64,000 nucleotides of DNA from Isoetes taiwanensis (taxonomy: Eukaryota > Streptophyta > Lycopodiopsida > Isoetales > Isoetaceae), in NCBI GenBank assembly GCA_021234155.1, contig JAJEKV010000071.1, positions 4,462,483 through 4,526,482 on the forward strand, given 5' to 3'. Each line of letters opens with the position of its first letter. Within the stretch, counting starts at the first letter, position 1. A model generated the notes under the pieces. The model made no database searches and was not told where the DNA came from. It was given only the letters and a program-made list of their open reading frames with translations. The translations under genes were made by a program, and so were the position numbers. Below are positions 11,751 through 23,100 of this stretch, piece by piece.

Positions 11751-11989
11751 GACAGATTTTTCCCTTCATAAGCCCCACCGCTCCATCCAATGCTCCTTTC
11801 CCCAACACCGATTTTAAACCATACATGGATGGTCCAGATGCTCCTCCCTCTCGAACAAGATCTCCCCCGCCACCGCCCCAAAGACAAGAACCTCCTCCCC
11901 GTAGACACTCCAAAGGACCTTTCTCTTGACGAATTTCCGTAAGGGGATCATAATCGCCCAAGAAGGCCTCGAAACCTACGAAAAGACTT

Positions 11990-13619
11990 TTGAACTTCTA
12001 TGCCTTTCATTGTGACCTCTCATGTGCTTATCTCTCAGAACAAACCTCTCCTTCCACATTGAAGGAACTTGACTCCCGCGAAGATGCCCTTCATTGGCAC
12101 AAAGCAATGCAAGCTGAATTTCAGTCCCTACAAGAGGCAGGAGCCTATGAGCTTGTCCCGGCGCCGCAAAATCGAAAAATTATCAGTGGAAAATGGCTAT
12201 TTAAATTAAAGGAGCAAGCTGATGGCAAAATTGCTCGCTACAAAGCTCGTTGGGTAGCTCGTGGCTTCACCCAAATTCCTGGGCTCGACTACGATGAGGT
12301 ATTTTCTCCAGTAGCTAAACTAACATCAATTCGAGCCGTGCTGTCAATTGTTGCAGAACAAGATCTTGAACTGCACCAAATGGACGTTCAGACCGCTTTT
12401 TTGAATGGAGACCTTGCCGAGGAAGTCTACATGGAGCAGCCTGCGGGTTTTATTGCTCCTGGCCAAGAACATCTTGTATGCAGGCTTAAGAAATCCATAT
12501 ACGGTTTAAAACAATCACCCCGGGCTTGGTACACTCGAATTGATTCCTTTTTTATGCATATTGGGCTCACACGTGCTCATGCAGACTGGAATGTATATTT
12601 CAAGCACACCTCTGATTACATTCTCCTTGTTATCTTATATGTTGACGATTTTCTCATAGCTACTAACTCTATTCATTGTCTTCAGACACTCAAGCAGCAG
12701 TTGACCAAGGAATTTAAAATGACCGACCTTGGGGAAGCAACCTACTGCCTTGGTTTTCAGATTTCCCGTCATCGCCCCTCAAGGCGTCTTTTCATCCATC
12801 AAACCAAGACAATTCGAGGCATTCTTAAACGATTTGGCATGGAAAATTGCAAATTCATCTCCACACCTGCCATGTTAAATCTGAAACTCTCTGCAAAAAT
12901 GTCCCCTTCCACTCCGGAGGAATCACAACTCATGGCTGATAAACCATACAGTCAACTCGTCGGCTGCCTCCTTCACATTGCCACTTGCAGCCGTCCAGAT
13001 ATTGCGTTCGCTGTTGCAGCCACTAGCAAATTCATGCATAACCCTGGCATCCAGCATTGGCAAGCTGCTCAGCGCATCCTTCGATACCTTCAGGGCACCC
13101 AATCACATGGCATTCTTTACATTCCACTCATACAATTCTCCGGTTACGTGGATGCAGATTGGGGAGGCGATGTCGACTTCCGAAAATCCACAACTGGCTT
13201 CTGTTTCAATCTTGGCGGAGGCGTGATCACTTGGAGCAGCAAGCAACAATCGTGTGTAGCTATGTCTAGCTGCGAAGCAGAATATATGGCAGCATCTGCA
13301 GCTGTCAGAGAAGCTATGTGGCTGCGCCAACTCCTACAGGAATTGGGGTTCCCTCAGCAGCCACCCATCATGCTCTTCAATGACAACCTGGCGTGCGCAG
13401 CCTTTGCCTCAAACCCCTCGTACTTCATCCCCAAACCAAGCACATTGAGATTCACTATCACTTCACCAGGGAGAAAGTTCTAGCTGGCCTTATTCAGCTC
13501 CATTACACACCCACATCCACCATGGTTGCCGATGTCCTTACAAAGGCACTAGGCAGAGACAAACATGAACAGTTCATCAACCGCTTATGGGCCCGATGTC
13601 ACAACCCCGCTTCAAAATG
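11990..13619 (+). pseudogene. Copia reverse transcriptase and RNase H
   Basis: A 497-codon frame from 11990 to 13483 followed, after a frameshift near 13400, by the last RNase H residues ending at 13619. Visible RT blocks in order: W..AM..E..SL, KW(L)FKLK, RYKARWVARGF, YDEVFSPVAK, QMDVQTAFLNG, the YVDD catalytic box (LYVDDFLIAT), and SRPDIAFAV. RNase H blocks include DADWGGDVDFRKSTTG, SCEAEY and the final TKAL. This is the best preserved part of the element. It matches the family's usual length once the shift is allowed for. Confidence 0.95.
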
Positions 13620-13727
13620 AGGAGGAGAAAGAGACTAAACCGGCCCTCAACACTTTTTGTGTACAAAGTTTTCAGAACTTTCCTTGTTGTTTGAATGTCA
13701 TTTTGCAAACATGTGGCTGAGGAGGAG

Positions 13728-13919
13728 TGTTGGAAGCACACGACAACAGCCACCAACTAGTTATTCTGAATGTACCGCTCGGATTAATTTGTACCAAGGC
13801 GCTTGGTGCATGGTTATAGCATTAATACATACCCCTACATATAGGGGATAGATCATGTACCAAAATTAGATCAATACAAGTTAGCTCATCTCTGTTTTAG
13901 CTCTTTCCATATACTTTCT
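13728..13919 (+). repeat. 3' LTR of the Copia element
   Basis: 192 bp, same ends as the 5' LTR; preceded by GGCTGAGGAGGAG as the polypurine tract. Confidence 0.95.
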
Positions 13920-14214
13920 ATTTGGCAGGTAAGCATTTCGGTCCCAAACGCTCCTGCTCATAAATTTTCAGCTCAAACCGAGCTGTTTTGCAAAATCCGT
14001 TTTTCCAGGCCCCAAACATGATTTAGCAAGCCCGCTTGCCCAGAGACTGCTACAGCAATTTCATATTGGCTTCTCAGGTCCCCAGGAGCCTGAAGAACGA
14101 TTCTAAGGCCAAACCTTTGCACTTCGTGGATGCTCCAGAAATTGCTCACAAGTTCTGCTCTCTTAACTGTTGCACGGCCTCGAACCCAGCATCAAACTTA
14201 GGCTCTGATACCAA

Positions 14215-14586
14215 TATTACAACACCATGGAAGGGACCAAGTTTGGCTACCATGAACCCCCTGGGTTCCCCACTCCTCGAGTCCCTTGGACTCCCCACGC
14301 CAGACTTGTGTTGATCCCCTGGATCCATACTGCAACATCGTGCAGTTCTCTAATCATTCCCAGAACGATTCTCCATGGCCTCCCCTTCTTGAGATCCATG
14401 ATCTCTTATATAGAGTACCTACTCTTGTGGCATGCTGCCACGTGTATGCATGCATGCATATGGACTCTTGGAGTCTCCTTATGCCACTTGTCCCTTAAAC
14501 CTCTAATCCTTAGGTTTAATGGTCCTATGACCTAGGGACCAACAGTATGTAACATATGACTTAGGGCCTAACCCATGTTCGTAACA
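14215..14586 (-). repeat. 5' LTR of the minus-strand element
   Basis: 372 bp; its 3' end on the minus strand reads TGTAATA where the other LTR has TGTAACA, a single transition at the boundary next to the primer site. It carries the 22-bp segment missing from the left LTR. A TATATAGAG sequence near 14406 on the plus strand has no assigned role. Confidence 0.93.
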
Positions 14587-14780
14587 TTTAGAAGTAGAGA
14601 TGTATTGCACAAGGCCCTCAAAATTGAATCAATATGACTTTTTTATATTGCTTTATTAGTGAAAAACAAATCCTTAAAAATCAGTACGAGTTTGTGGGCC
14701 AAAAAGTTTACAAACCATATCTAGTGTGCAATGTGGTTCATGAATATAATTCTATGACGTGATAAACAAGTATTACTTTT

Positions 14781-14862
14781 TGGGTTGCCCCTAGGGGGGC
14801 AAACCCTCATTTATGTGGGTATGTGGGCATATCCAGGTATATGCTGGCATATGCCTAGCATA
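14781..14862. repeat. Dispersed hairpin-headed repeat, copy 1
   Basis: Begins TTTTTGGGTTGCCCCTAGG with a self-complementary head (GGGTTGCCCC / GGGGGGCAAACCC), then CATTTATGTGGG and several CATATGC words. Copy 2 lies at 20107-20189 in the same orientation. The family type is not known to me; the hairpin head suggests the end of a small DNA element. Confidence 0.7.
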
Positions 14863-14938
14863 TGCTGGTGACTGCTCCAAACTGGCTGCTGCCTTTAAAC
14901 TCTCGGTCATCCAGCCCCATTCCTTCGCAGGCGTGGCT

Positions 14939-17470
14939 ATGGCGCAGCTCGACCCTTCTTCTTCTTCCAAGCATTTTCCTCTGGCTTCTAAGAGCATGGC
15001 AGATCAAACAATCAGATATATCTTCGCCAGCCGGCCTTTCTAAATTCAGGTCGATTTTGCGGAGCCTCTTTAGAAAAGATCATCATGCATCGGGGAGTTT
15101 TATCAGCTCGGATAAACGCATTGCAGATGATGGCTTAAGATGCCTTTCTTATAAGATTTCCCGAAAATGTGGGCATACAAGCATTGAGAATGGAACTTGC
15201 TTAGAGCATCTGTATGGGCTAAGCTTTGAGGAATATGATTTCGGCGATTGTTTGGAACCGAAGCTTTCTAAGCCTTTGATGTGCCGTTCTGATTTGGAGA
15301 AAAATAAATACCTGTCGGTCTGGTGGTATAAGTAAATTAGTGAGGGTCCCAGGAGACCAGTTGCAGATTTCTTCCGAGATGAAAAGGCGTGTAGTGAGCA
15401 CTTTGCAGCATAGCAATGCTACTTTATCTAGACGATCGAAGCTTGAGTGTTCTAAAGAGGGGATTGCAGGGCAAGTTCAGTGTTCTGATACTGGATCGAG
15501 TAATGACCAAAAGAATGGAAATCCAGCAGAGGTACACAAATTAGGAGTACATGAAGAGATGCACCAAGAAGGGCAGAAATATGGATTGCCCAAAGACAAG
15601 TCAGTAGGATTTGGGAATAGCAATAATGCAATTGCTGGAGCCCTAGCTGGAATTTTTGTAAGCTTGTGCTTGCATCCTATTGATACGGTAAAAACAGTTC
15701 TTCAATCTCTGAACTCCAACTGTTCAGTCTTTACAACAGTAACATCTATTATTAAACAACGAGGTACAATTTCTGGTACTACTGGATATTGTGCTATATG
15801 GCTTTGGTTATTGGGGAGCAATCTAGTTTCTTCTGCTCCTATTTCTGCAATATATACTTTCAGCTATGAATCCATCAAAGCTGCACTTCTATCACATGTG
15901 CCAAAGGTCAGTGTTGCCATTTTTTGCGTTTTTTAGAACACGGTGTCGTAGTTGTTATGTGAAGGATAGAAATTATTTAACCCAGTTCTGCATCAAGCAG
16001 TGTTGAGTCTTATGATTTTTATGCATTAAATCTATAGTTGGCATATTGGAGAAGCAGTCATTATTGCTTGAACCGATGGTTGCATGCTGGAAAGCTATAT
16101 TTTAATTTTAAAAATTCTTCAACTGAAAGCCTTTCAGAACACAAAGTTACCAAAGAATTTTTGATGGTGTTAGGTCTATAAATGCATTGACTTGGTAAAT
16201 TACTTTTCAGGAATATCACATTGTATTGCAGGTGGTTGTGCCAGCATTGCAACATCGTTTGTTTATACCCCAAGTGAATGCAGCAGATGCAAGTTGGAGC
16301 ACAATATTCAAACAGTCTGTAAGATACACACTAATTTTTATTGATCGTATCATATTCATGGCTTCTTTACACGCATATGGGCTCATGTTACTGCAGCTAT
16401 GCATTGGTTGGCATTTTAAAGAAACGGGGGATTCTGGCTATGTATGCAGGATTGGGGCGTTGTTCTTCTTTGCAATGTTCCTTAGTCTATAATAAAGGTA
16501 AAGCATCAACCACCACCCTTGGCACAACACCTTGGGAACTTCATTCATTGCCAAAAATATAATGCCACACACACAGCATATGGAGAATTAGGAATTGTTT
16601 TGTTTCTGAAATGATGTTACATATGGGACTCCTTTTGCAATTTTCCCTCTCCTAAGAACAAGTACAATGTTTATCTGGCATTGGGCTGGAGGATCTCCAC
16701 TTTTCCCTTTTTTATAGGCGCATTGCAAATTGAAGACAATATTTGACTAAATTTCACATAACAGAAGCTTAGACAATGCTGCCGCATTTGATTTTTGGCC
16801 CAAAGCACAGGTAGTTACATTCTGTTTAGATGAAACTTTTTTGTGGGGACAGGAAGAGTCAGCTTGCCCGTTTCAAAAGTGACCTTTCAAGATGTCAGTT
16901 TGGGCATTTAAGTCAAGTTAAAGAATCTAAATTCATTTTCTACTATGCCTGATAAAATCTGAACTTTATGAGGTAGGAATTATGAAAAAGGATGGATGTT
17001 ATTGACAGTTGTGCCTCTTATCTTGATGCCTGCTTATTTTTGGCTCTCTGGGGTGTTTCAGTTTTCTACTTATGAAAGTCTTAAGGGCTGGCTTCTTTCA
17101 AGAGAACCATGCAACGGGCGTTTAACGGAGCTGCAAATGGTTAGTATAATGAACTGTTTGAATACTTAAGAGTTTTAAGGCTAATTAACTTTGGGTTGAC
17201 TTTGGAGTGACTGCTGGAGGTATTGCAGGTTCAACTGCTGCATTATTCACTACACCTTTTGATGTTATTAGAACAAGAATTCAAACTCAGGTCTGTTGCT
17301 AAAAAGATTCTCCAGAAGTGTGTACACTTTAAGTGTAGTTTATAACTGTTTTGAGATTCGTAGTCATTAGGGACTTCCTATCAGTATAACGGAGTATTTG
17401 ATGCGATGCAGCGGATAATTTGTGTATCGTAGAAGCACGTTTATGGACTGGGGTTTGGAGGCTTTCCATA
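14939..17470 (+). pseudogene. Mitochondrial carrier (SLC25) pseudogene
   Basis: Pieces of one carrier gene lie in order with intron-like gaps. A long N-terminal extension (14939-15600, three frames) precedes the first carrier repeat: AGALAGIFVSLCLHPIDTVKT with the PxDxxK signature, SAPISAIYTFSYESIKAALL, interrupted by a disrupted patch near 15770-15820. Next exon (about 16210-16320) has AGGCASIATSFVYTPSE then a frameshift; about 16395-16490 carries ALVGILKKRGILAMYAGLG. Later exons hold STYESLKGWLL (17053-17138), AGGIAGSTAALFTTPFDVIRTR (shown in part; 17213-17291, third repeat) and YNGVFDAMQRIICV then an in-frame stop (about 17380-17460). It resembles the plant SAM-carrier-like group, but substrate cannot be read. 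Retained introns make it an unprocessed duplicate, inactivated by shifts and stops. Confidence 0.85.
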
Positions 17471-18650
17471 TCCATATAAGTGAGAGAGAGAGAAATGACG
17501 AACTTCTTGTAAATCTACTGCATCACGCAAACCAGTAAATAGATTTTCAGCACAGCTATGGCAACGATTGGGTATACGACTGGCTGGTCATAGACATGGT
17601 CCCGAATATGACCTTTACAACTCCGGAAAAAGTTTTTTGAACTTATGAATTTTGGAACAAGTGCAAATTCCTGCAAAAATATCGTAGGAGATGCTTTGTA
17701 GGTTTGTTCTATCGCTACAAATCCTACAAAGATAAAATTTACAACCATTAAGACATTGCACAGAAATCTGCAAGAAAAGCAGTATGGTTACAGAAATTGA
17801 AAATAAAACATGGAGTAGAAAGAATGAAGCTACTTTTTTGTAAAAATGGGACTCTAAATTATTCCAAAGGGTAAATTTGAATCTGATGCTGGACTTTTTA
17901 TTATGCTCCAGTCAGCAACATCAAAGCCAGGTGTTCCTATATGTTCTTACCCTTAGTCGTGTGACTACGTTCTTAAATGTTCGAACTTTTGTACTTCATA
18001 GTACAACACACCAATCTGAGTTTCTATACATATAGTAGCATTTGTTCACCTGGAATTTTCTCAAGGAGCTCAAGTGCTCTCTAATAAGCCTATTGCACGG
18101 ATTTGCTCATGCATAGCTTCATACACAAATGCCACCAGTTAATTCTTTAAAAATGTCAGTACTTGTGTGACCTCTAGCAGCATGCCTTTGCTTCTCTTTT
18201 CTTCCCATTCTTACAACGAATGCTCCCAAACTTACAAGCATACATGCGACATATGGATGCAAGTGTCAAGTGCTCTGCCGCTTCTGTTTTAGATCTTGAT
18301 GAACTAGCAAAAAAGGAGGCGTTTATGACATGTTCATAAAGTCCATCTGCTTCTTCAAATTGCATAACCTGCAGCAATAGATAAGCTTCTTGAGTTGATG
18401 TGTCATGCCAGGACCATGCCTAACTACTTCATGTGGGCTAATTTCGATATGAAGAAGTTGCATGCCAATTCGACATACATATAATAAATATCATAGCCAT
18501 ACGAGGATATTTAACGTACATCTTTAAGTGCTAAGATCTTGCATGAAGGATTCTGTCAACGCGGAAAGTTCTTTAAGTGCTCAAATGGTCGGAACAGAAC
18601 TTCATAGACAAAACTGTTGGATTCCTTCACCAAATTACTGAGTCCTCATA
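17471..18650. other. Intergenic; one weak minus-strand exon candidate
   Basis: Mostly AT-rich with no gene. On the minus strand at 18378-18180, after a CTGCAG acceptor, a frame reads FEEADGLYEHVINASFF then TEAAEHLTLASICRMY, which looks like paired helices, but I cannot name a family and see no neighbouring exon. Confidence 0.3.
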
Positions 18651-18938
18651 ATGCAGGATGGCTATTCCTGTCTGAAGCTTTGGCAAGAAGATGAAAATAT
18701 GTTGTTAGAGGTTTTCAAGTATCTGGATGCTAGGTCCTTGACTGTGGCAGCTTGTGTGAACAAGAAATGGCGCAAGATAGCAGAAGAAGAGAGCCTGTGG
18801 GAGGCTATATGCATAAAACATGGGCATTGGCCTAAGAAAGCTGTGATGGTTGGTAGAGTTCAACAGGTTAGAGCTCCACAGAACAAAAATGCTTTTCAGG
18901 AGACAAGGGGGTTATTACCTGCGTTGCTGCATACATGA
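18651..18938 (+). pseudogene. F-box protein fragment
   Basis: The 95-codon frame begins ATG at 18651 and carries an F-box at about residues 12-55: ENMLLEVFKYLDARSLTVAACVNKKWRKIAEEESLWEAIC (read in parts: LLEVFKYLDARSLTVAAC, NKKWRKIA, ESLWEAIC), then KHGHWP. F-box proteins recruit substrates to SCF ubiquitin ligases through SKP1. The spacing and the LWE.IC..H ending resemble the GID2/SLY1-type F-box proteins of plants. After about residue 62 the frame leaves any recognisable domain, and coding-like peptide continues in the next frame to about 19030, so a frameshift or lost splice site is likely. Called a fragment; if a splice donor at about 18866 is used, it could be the first exon of a live gene. 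Confidence 0.6.
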
Positions 18939-19149
18939 TTTGCCAAACCATCTTTTCATTCATTATGGCTACAACAGGAAATATCAATGTGAGTTTTCTC
19001 TTCAAATTATTGTCTTGGTTTCCAAACTAGTATAGCCAGTTTAGCACCGTATTCCTCGGTCTTCACATGCCAGTTAATAAGGACAATGTTAGCACTCGTC
19101 CTCACCATTTGTCACAACATTTCTTGAAAAATTCTTGACTATGTAGAGC

Positions 19150-19347
19150 TCTATGTTGTGTTGTCAGTACTATGATGTCAGAAAGCAATGTGATGATGGA
19201 GGCCTCTGCTACGACTTTTCCAATATGGACAACTATCTCAATGACAAAGCAGTTCAAGAAGCCTTAGGAGTTGACAACCGGAAGTTTGTGAATTGCAATC
19301 CGATTGTCTATGAAGCTATGCTTGTGGACTGGATCACATTGGCTTGA
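19150..19347 (+). pseudogene. Serine carboxypeptidase-like exon
   Basis: The peptide has Y(Y)DVRKQCDDGGLCYDFSN, then MDNYLNDKAVQEALGVD, FVNCNPIVYEAMLVDW. This is the segment of plant serine carboxypeptidases (SCPL48/49-like) that precedes the catalytic Asp: the DIRK.C, LCYDFS, LN...V..ALGV and VY.AML.DW blocks are all present in order. The expected continuation after DW is replaced by a stop three codons later, and no exons with the catalytic Ser, Asp or His are nearby. It directly follows the F-box fragment on the same strand, without being part of any known fusion, so both are probably relics. Confidence 0.8.
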
Positions 19348-20106
19348 AGAAAATGCTAGAAACAAAAACATAGATTCATGATACAAGCCTTGGCAAAGAA
19401 AATGATTATGGGTCATTCATTAAGAAGGCAGTTTCACATAGCTGGGATTATTTTAAACACTTTATTTAAATCGGTGCCTTTAAATACAGTTATGATGGTT
19501 ATGATATATGGAGTAAGTATAAATAAAGTTATCTGGCCAATAATTAGAGTACCTTATAGATTGTAAGGGCCTCTTGGATGTAATATATTCATTGTGAACA
19601 TGAATACTCATGGATGGTGGTTGCTTCATGGCTATCTCTTAGCCATTATAATTACACTTTGGTATGCTTAGATTTTGGGCATAATGTGGGTTCAAATCCC
19701 ACATATCCAAACAAATGTCTGCACACTGGGGTGTCTCATTTTCGATGTCCCTTTTGTCCCCCAATTTAGCTAAAATCAATAAAGGTGGTTGGAAATCTTG
19801 GAGGCAATTTCAAATTTAGAAAACAAAAATAGCAATAAAAAATCGAATTCCTTGAATCTTGGAGAACTAGGCTACAGTGCGTGCATGTGTTGAGCCCCGA
19901 TAAAGAAAACTAAAACACCAACAAAATCATCATTCTTGCTTCTCGTCTTTCGATATGTTTAAGGTTTGAATGGAACCAATGGATTGTGTTTCTTTTTCCT
20001 ATTTGCAACATTCAATTTGTGAGTTATTAGCGTATTTGAATGCCTTGCCTTATGAACTATGAATTGGGCATAGAAATAGCATTCCATTGATATGTTTGAA
20101 TCCAGT
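19348..20106. other. Intergenic, nothing recognised
   Basis: AT-rich. A 62-codon frame at 19378 shows no domain. TTTGGGCATAATGTGGGTTCAAATCCCACA near 19673-19700 contains a T-arm-like stem (GTGGG TTCAAAT CCCAC), but the upstream sequence does not fold as a tRNA. Confidence 0.4.
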
Positions 20107-20300
20107 TTTTTGGGTTGCCCCTAAGGGGAAAACCCTCATCCATGTGGGTTTGTGGCATATTCCAAGTATATGTCAGTATATGCTCAAAAACATGACTTTG
20201 AAGTATGATTTAAGCCATTTCACTCTCGGGTCACGGAGGGCAACCCTCCGTGCGCAGCACCTTGTTAATATGGTACTAGAATATAATAGTTGTAGTTGGT
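20107..20300. repeat. Dispersed hairpin-headed repeat, copy 2
   Basis: Starts TTTTTTGGGTTGCCCCTAAG like copy 1 at 14781, sharing about 80 bases. Downstream, at about 20234-20254, a second perfect stem CGGAGGG / CCCTCCG with a short loop occurs, which could be the far end of the element. Confidence 0.65.
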
Positions 20301-20404
20301 CTTTATAACAAGTTAAAATATATAATATCTATTAATGCTTAGTATATTCTTATTGCACTCCAAAAATAAGCTTCTTTATCTGGCTGATAGCACATAAGAG
20401 TTTA

Positions 20405-21757
20405 ACTAATTTGGTTTCCTCTAAAAGCTGCAATGTCCCAACTCTCTGTCATTCTAGTTGCCTGCAATACGAGACTATGGAGCATCTTTTTCATTGTCCT
20501 AAATTAAAATCCTTCTGGTCCTGGTTCTTCCACAGATTAGGTAGATATCTACATAATAGTGATGTTAATAAGATTCTAACATTTCTGCAGCAAGAAGATA
20601 CTCTAGCTAATACTCTTGTTTACACTGCCCTTTGGAATGTCTGGAAAGCTAGGAACAGAATTCTCTATGCCTCCAAATCCTTCTCTGTGTTCTGGATTAA
20701 AATGCACTTCTAGCTAGATATTGAGACCATAGCTACATGTCACAAAAGGAAACAGGGTGATAACTACAACACAAGCTGGAATTCTATACGGCTTTACAGG
20801 GGCCCCTTTGATATATTTGTCTCCACTTCAAATGTTATTGATTCAAATGCTCCCTATTCTGACTGTGACAGAATATTTGGTTTTTCTTAAAGGGGAAGGA
20901 TCATCGAGATTAGATACAGACATTGACAGCTATGAGATCTCATTATACCAAACTCAACAAACAGGAAAGCAGCTCACCTTGAAAGAACTTTGTGAAATGG
21001 CAGATGACTTCATAGAGGAGGTTGAGAGCTCGAGGAAAAGAGAAGCAGTATGGGCTGAGATCTATACCAGGGAGTTCATGCAGATGCACTATTTGTTTGA
21101 ATTTTTATATAATGCTCACTTCAGCATGACAGAGATGCAGTTGGCTAGATACAGAGAAATATATTACAGTCATAGGCTACTGACAGACTTGTATGGTACT
21201 TTGTTACTACTAATGGTAAAGGAAAGCCTGACATCTCTACTCATACAGAATGACTTTGGTCAAAACAGATACATCCATGGATCGACATCTGAGTTCTACA
21301 AGCTGTATAATGAGTGGTTTGATGCAAACCTCAAGAATCAGAATTAACCCCATCCTTTTGCTTTTTGGCCTTCCAATTTGTCCCAAACTATCAGAATTTT
21401 GCCCTCCAAACAAGATCATTTTCCTAATTTCCATCATTCAACTATTAAAGGTCATGGTTGGTATTTCAATTTGTTTTTACAGGAAATTGAAGACTCTAGT
21501 TTTGGACAACTGTTTCACTGCTAAGAGGTCATTGAGAGCATTTGTGTCTGAAGACTTCAGGATCTATCATCTACATTAAGCAAAGCAAACTACGAGCTAC
21601 TCTTCTCAATTTTGATGTCATATTTGATGCTCAACTGATTATGATTGTCTTATCTTTTTCTTCACCCTACTATATAGCAGATTGGTATTTGGACTGTATG
21701 GCTTTATCTAATTAATGAAAAAATCCACCCTTACTCTCTTAAAAAAAAAGGGGAGGA
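20405..21757 (+). mobile_element. LINE (non-LTR retrotransposon) 3' part
   Basis: The first frame (20411-20713) carries a reverse-transcriptase zinc-binding domain: C..P.LCH, then YETMEHLFHCP, KSFWSWFFHRLG, and W..WKARNRILY, as in the C-terminus of plant LINE ORF2. A second frame (20757-21347, 196 codons) is Glu/Tyr/Leu-rich with LTLKELCEMADDFIEEVE and is in place for the rest of the element; its domain is not known to me. The unit ends with a 3' UTR containing GGACTGTATGG and a short poly(A) run at about 21741-21750. The 5' RT and endonuclease parts are absent, as expected of 5'-truncated LINE copies. Confidence 0.7.
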
Positions 21758-21889
21758 TAATTGCATAGGTAGGTGCAATTTAACAATGATTTTGGATTTT
21801 AGAACGAGAAGAATTTCTTTATGGTTGAACAAACACATCCATTCAGAAAGGAGAAAGTAAACATTGTCTTGGCAAGCCGGTGAGGTAGG

Positions 21890-23100
21890 AACTAGGCGTA
21901 ATGGTTCATGTTAGTCAACATGTTGCATAAGAAGCAAAAAACCATTGCTTATGGATTGGGGAGGGTCACCAATAGTAATTCCTAACAAGTAATTGGGTGC
22001 CCATGATTTTAAACATTCCATCTTCATTACAACTAATATGATATAGTCCCTAACATTCCAAATATGAGGCCATTCCAAAATTGTCGTTACCCTTTGAGGC
22101 ATCATCTTTCAAAACACTCTTGCAATGTATATTTTGACGCATTGTTATTGTTTGAAAAGTGTGTGTTAAGAAGTGATTTTGTGCTGGATATATAATGAGG
22201 CAAGGACAAAGGATACATGCCCTTTCCTTTCAAATCACACCAACTCTACCAAGACTACACCCTCTCCTAAAATTCTAACCTATTTACATAGCACCTCCAT
22301 CTCATGCAAATTTTGGGTGGCATTGGCCTCTACTATTAGACCTTCATTTTCATATATCGAGGATCAAGAAATTAGAAAAGGAAAAAAAATGGGACACGCA
22401 GATTGGTTGGGGTGCTCGGCTATATTGGTAGTTCACTGCGCCAAGGTGTCTCCCTCAATTTCCTTTCCCGCTTCCATTCTTATTTCTCCAAGTGTTCGCA
22501 TGACCGTGGGGCAAGCCCTCCTTTTTTTTTTTATATCTTATTGGAGGTTCTAGTCGGCTAACTTAGGGCTGGGGCTACAAACCCTAATTACTAGACTTGT
22601 CCCAGAAAGAGATAAAAAAGCGCTTGCCCTATGGAATAAATCCCCACATCTTTTCTGAATATCGACCAAAAGATGATTCCAATCTTAACTTTCCCCAATT
22701 TGAAGAATCTCTATCATATTTGTCCCTCTTATTAAGCCAATGAGTAATTAGTTTAAGAAAATAAGAAACTTCATCCAAATTCACAACTCTTCTTGACGAA
22801 GACCACATCGTTTTCATGTTTCCAAATGATCCACAAAGCAATTTGAAAAACTATTCAGGTGAGTAAGTCAATTTCAAAACTGGGGAATTACTGAGCAAGT
22901 AAAATTATCAATAATCGTTTCATCGTGTGCACAGCAAAGTGAGCAAAATAAAACTTTGGATATTATGGACAATCAAATTCATAGAATGCAGAACCTAGGA
23001 GTTGATGTATAGTAGAACTTTGTAAGGTTTGCTAGATGATACACGCTTTACAATGAAAATATAATGCCATAAACTCGAGTGCAAAAATGACAAAGTTGGT
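21890..23100 (-). mobile_element. Degenerate LINE remnant
   Basis: On the minus strand, CSLCCAHDETI at about 22940-22910 resembles the start of the RT zinc-binding domain, and ALWIIWKHENDVVF at about 22840-22795 resembles the conserved (L)W.IWK.RN..VF end. A frame at 22105-21911 (RVTTILEWPHIWNVRDY) may be more of the same. All are in different frames with stops between, so this is an old copy. Orientation is opposite to the LINE at 20.4-21.8 kb. Confidence 0.45.

Larger units (their letters stand above)
9200..13924 (+). mobile_element. Ty1/Copia retrotransposon, nested
   Basis: Complete structure: 5' LTR 9205-9392, primer site TGGTATCAGAGCC at 9393, gag, protease, integrase, reverse transcriptase/RNase H in Copia order, purine tract GGCTGAGGAGGAG, 3' LTR 13728-13919. 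Target duplications ATTTG at 9200-9204 and 13920-13924 are perfect. It sits inside the minus-strand LTR element, so it is the younger insertion. The coding region is broken by several frameshifts (near 9800, 10400, 10900, 11450, 11750-11990, 13420), so this copy cannot make its own polyprotein. Confidence 0.97.
4323..14591 (-). mobile_element. LTR retrotransposon, minus strand, interrupted by a Copia element
   Basis: LTRs at 4328-4684 and 14215-14586 are near-identical direct repeats bounded by TGTTAC and GTAACA. Perfect 5-bp target-site duplications TTTAG flank the whole unit (4323-4327 and 14587-14591). On the minus strand the right LTR is followed at once by TTGGTATCAGAGCC, the initiator tRNA-Met primer site, and the left LTR is preceded by the purine tract GAAGGGGGGAGG; both place the 5' end on the right. 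Without the nested 4.7-kb Copia element it would be about 5.5 kb. No gag or pol frame survives. A weak Ty3-like peptide (AFDEVKK) near 7050 on the minus strand is the only coding hint, so the superfamily is left open. Confidence 0.92.

Noticed and set aside
13103..13330. Minus-strand frame in the RNase H region, and similar shadows at 9879 and 10054
   Set aside because: Antisense shadows of Copia coding sequence.
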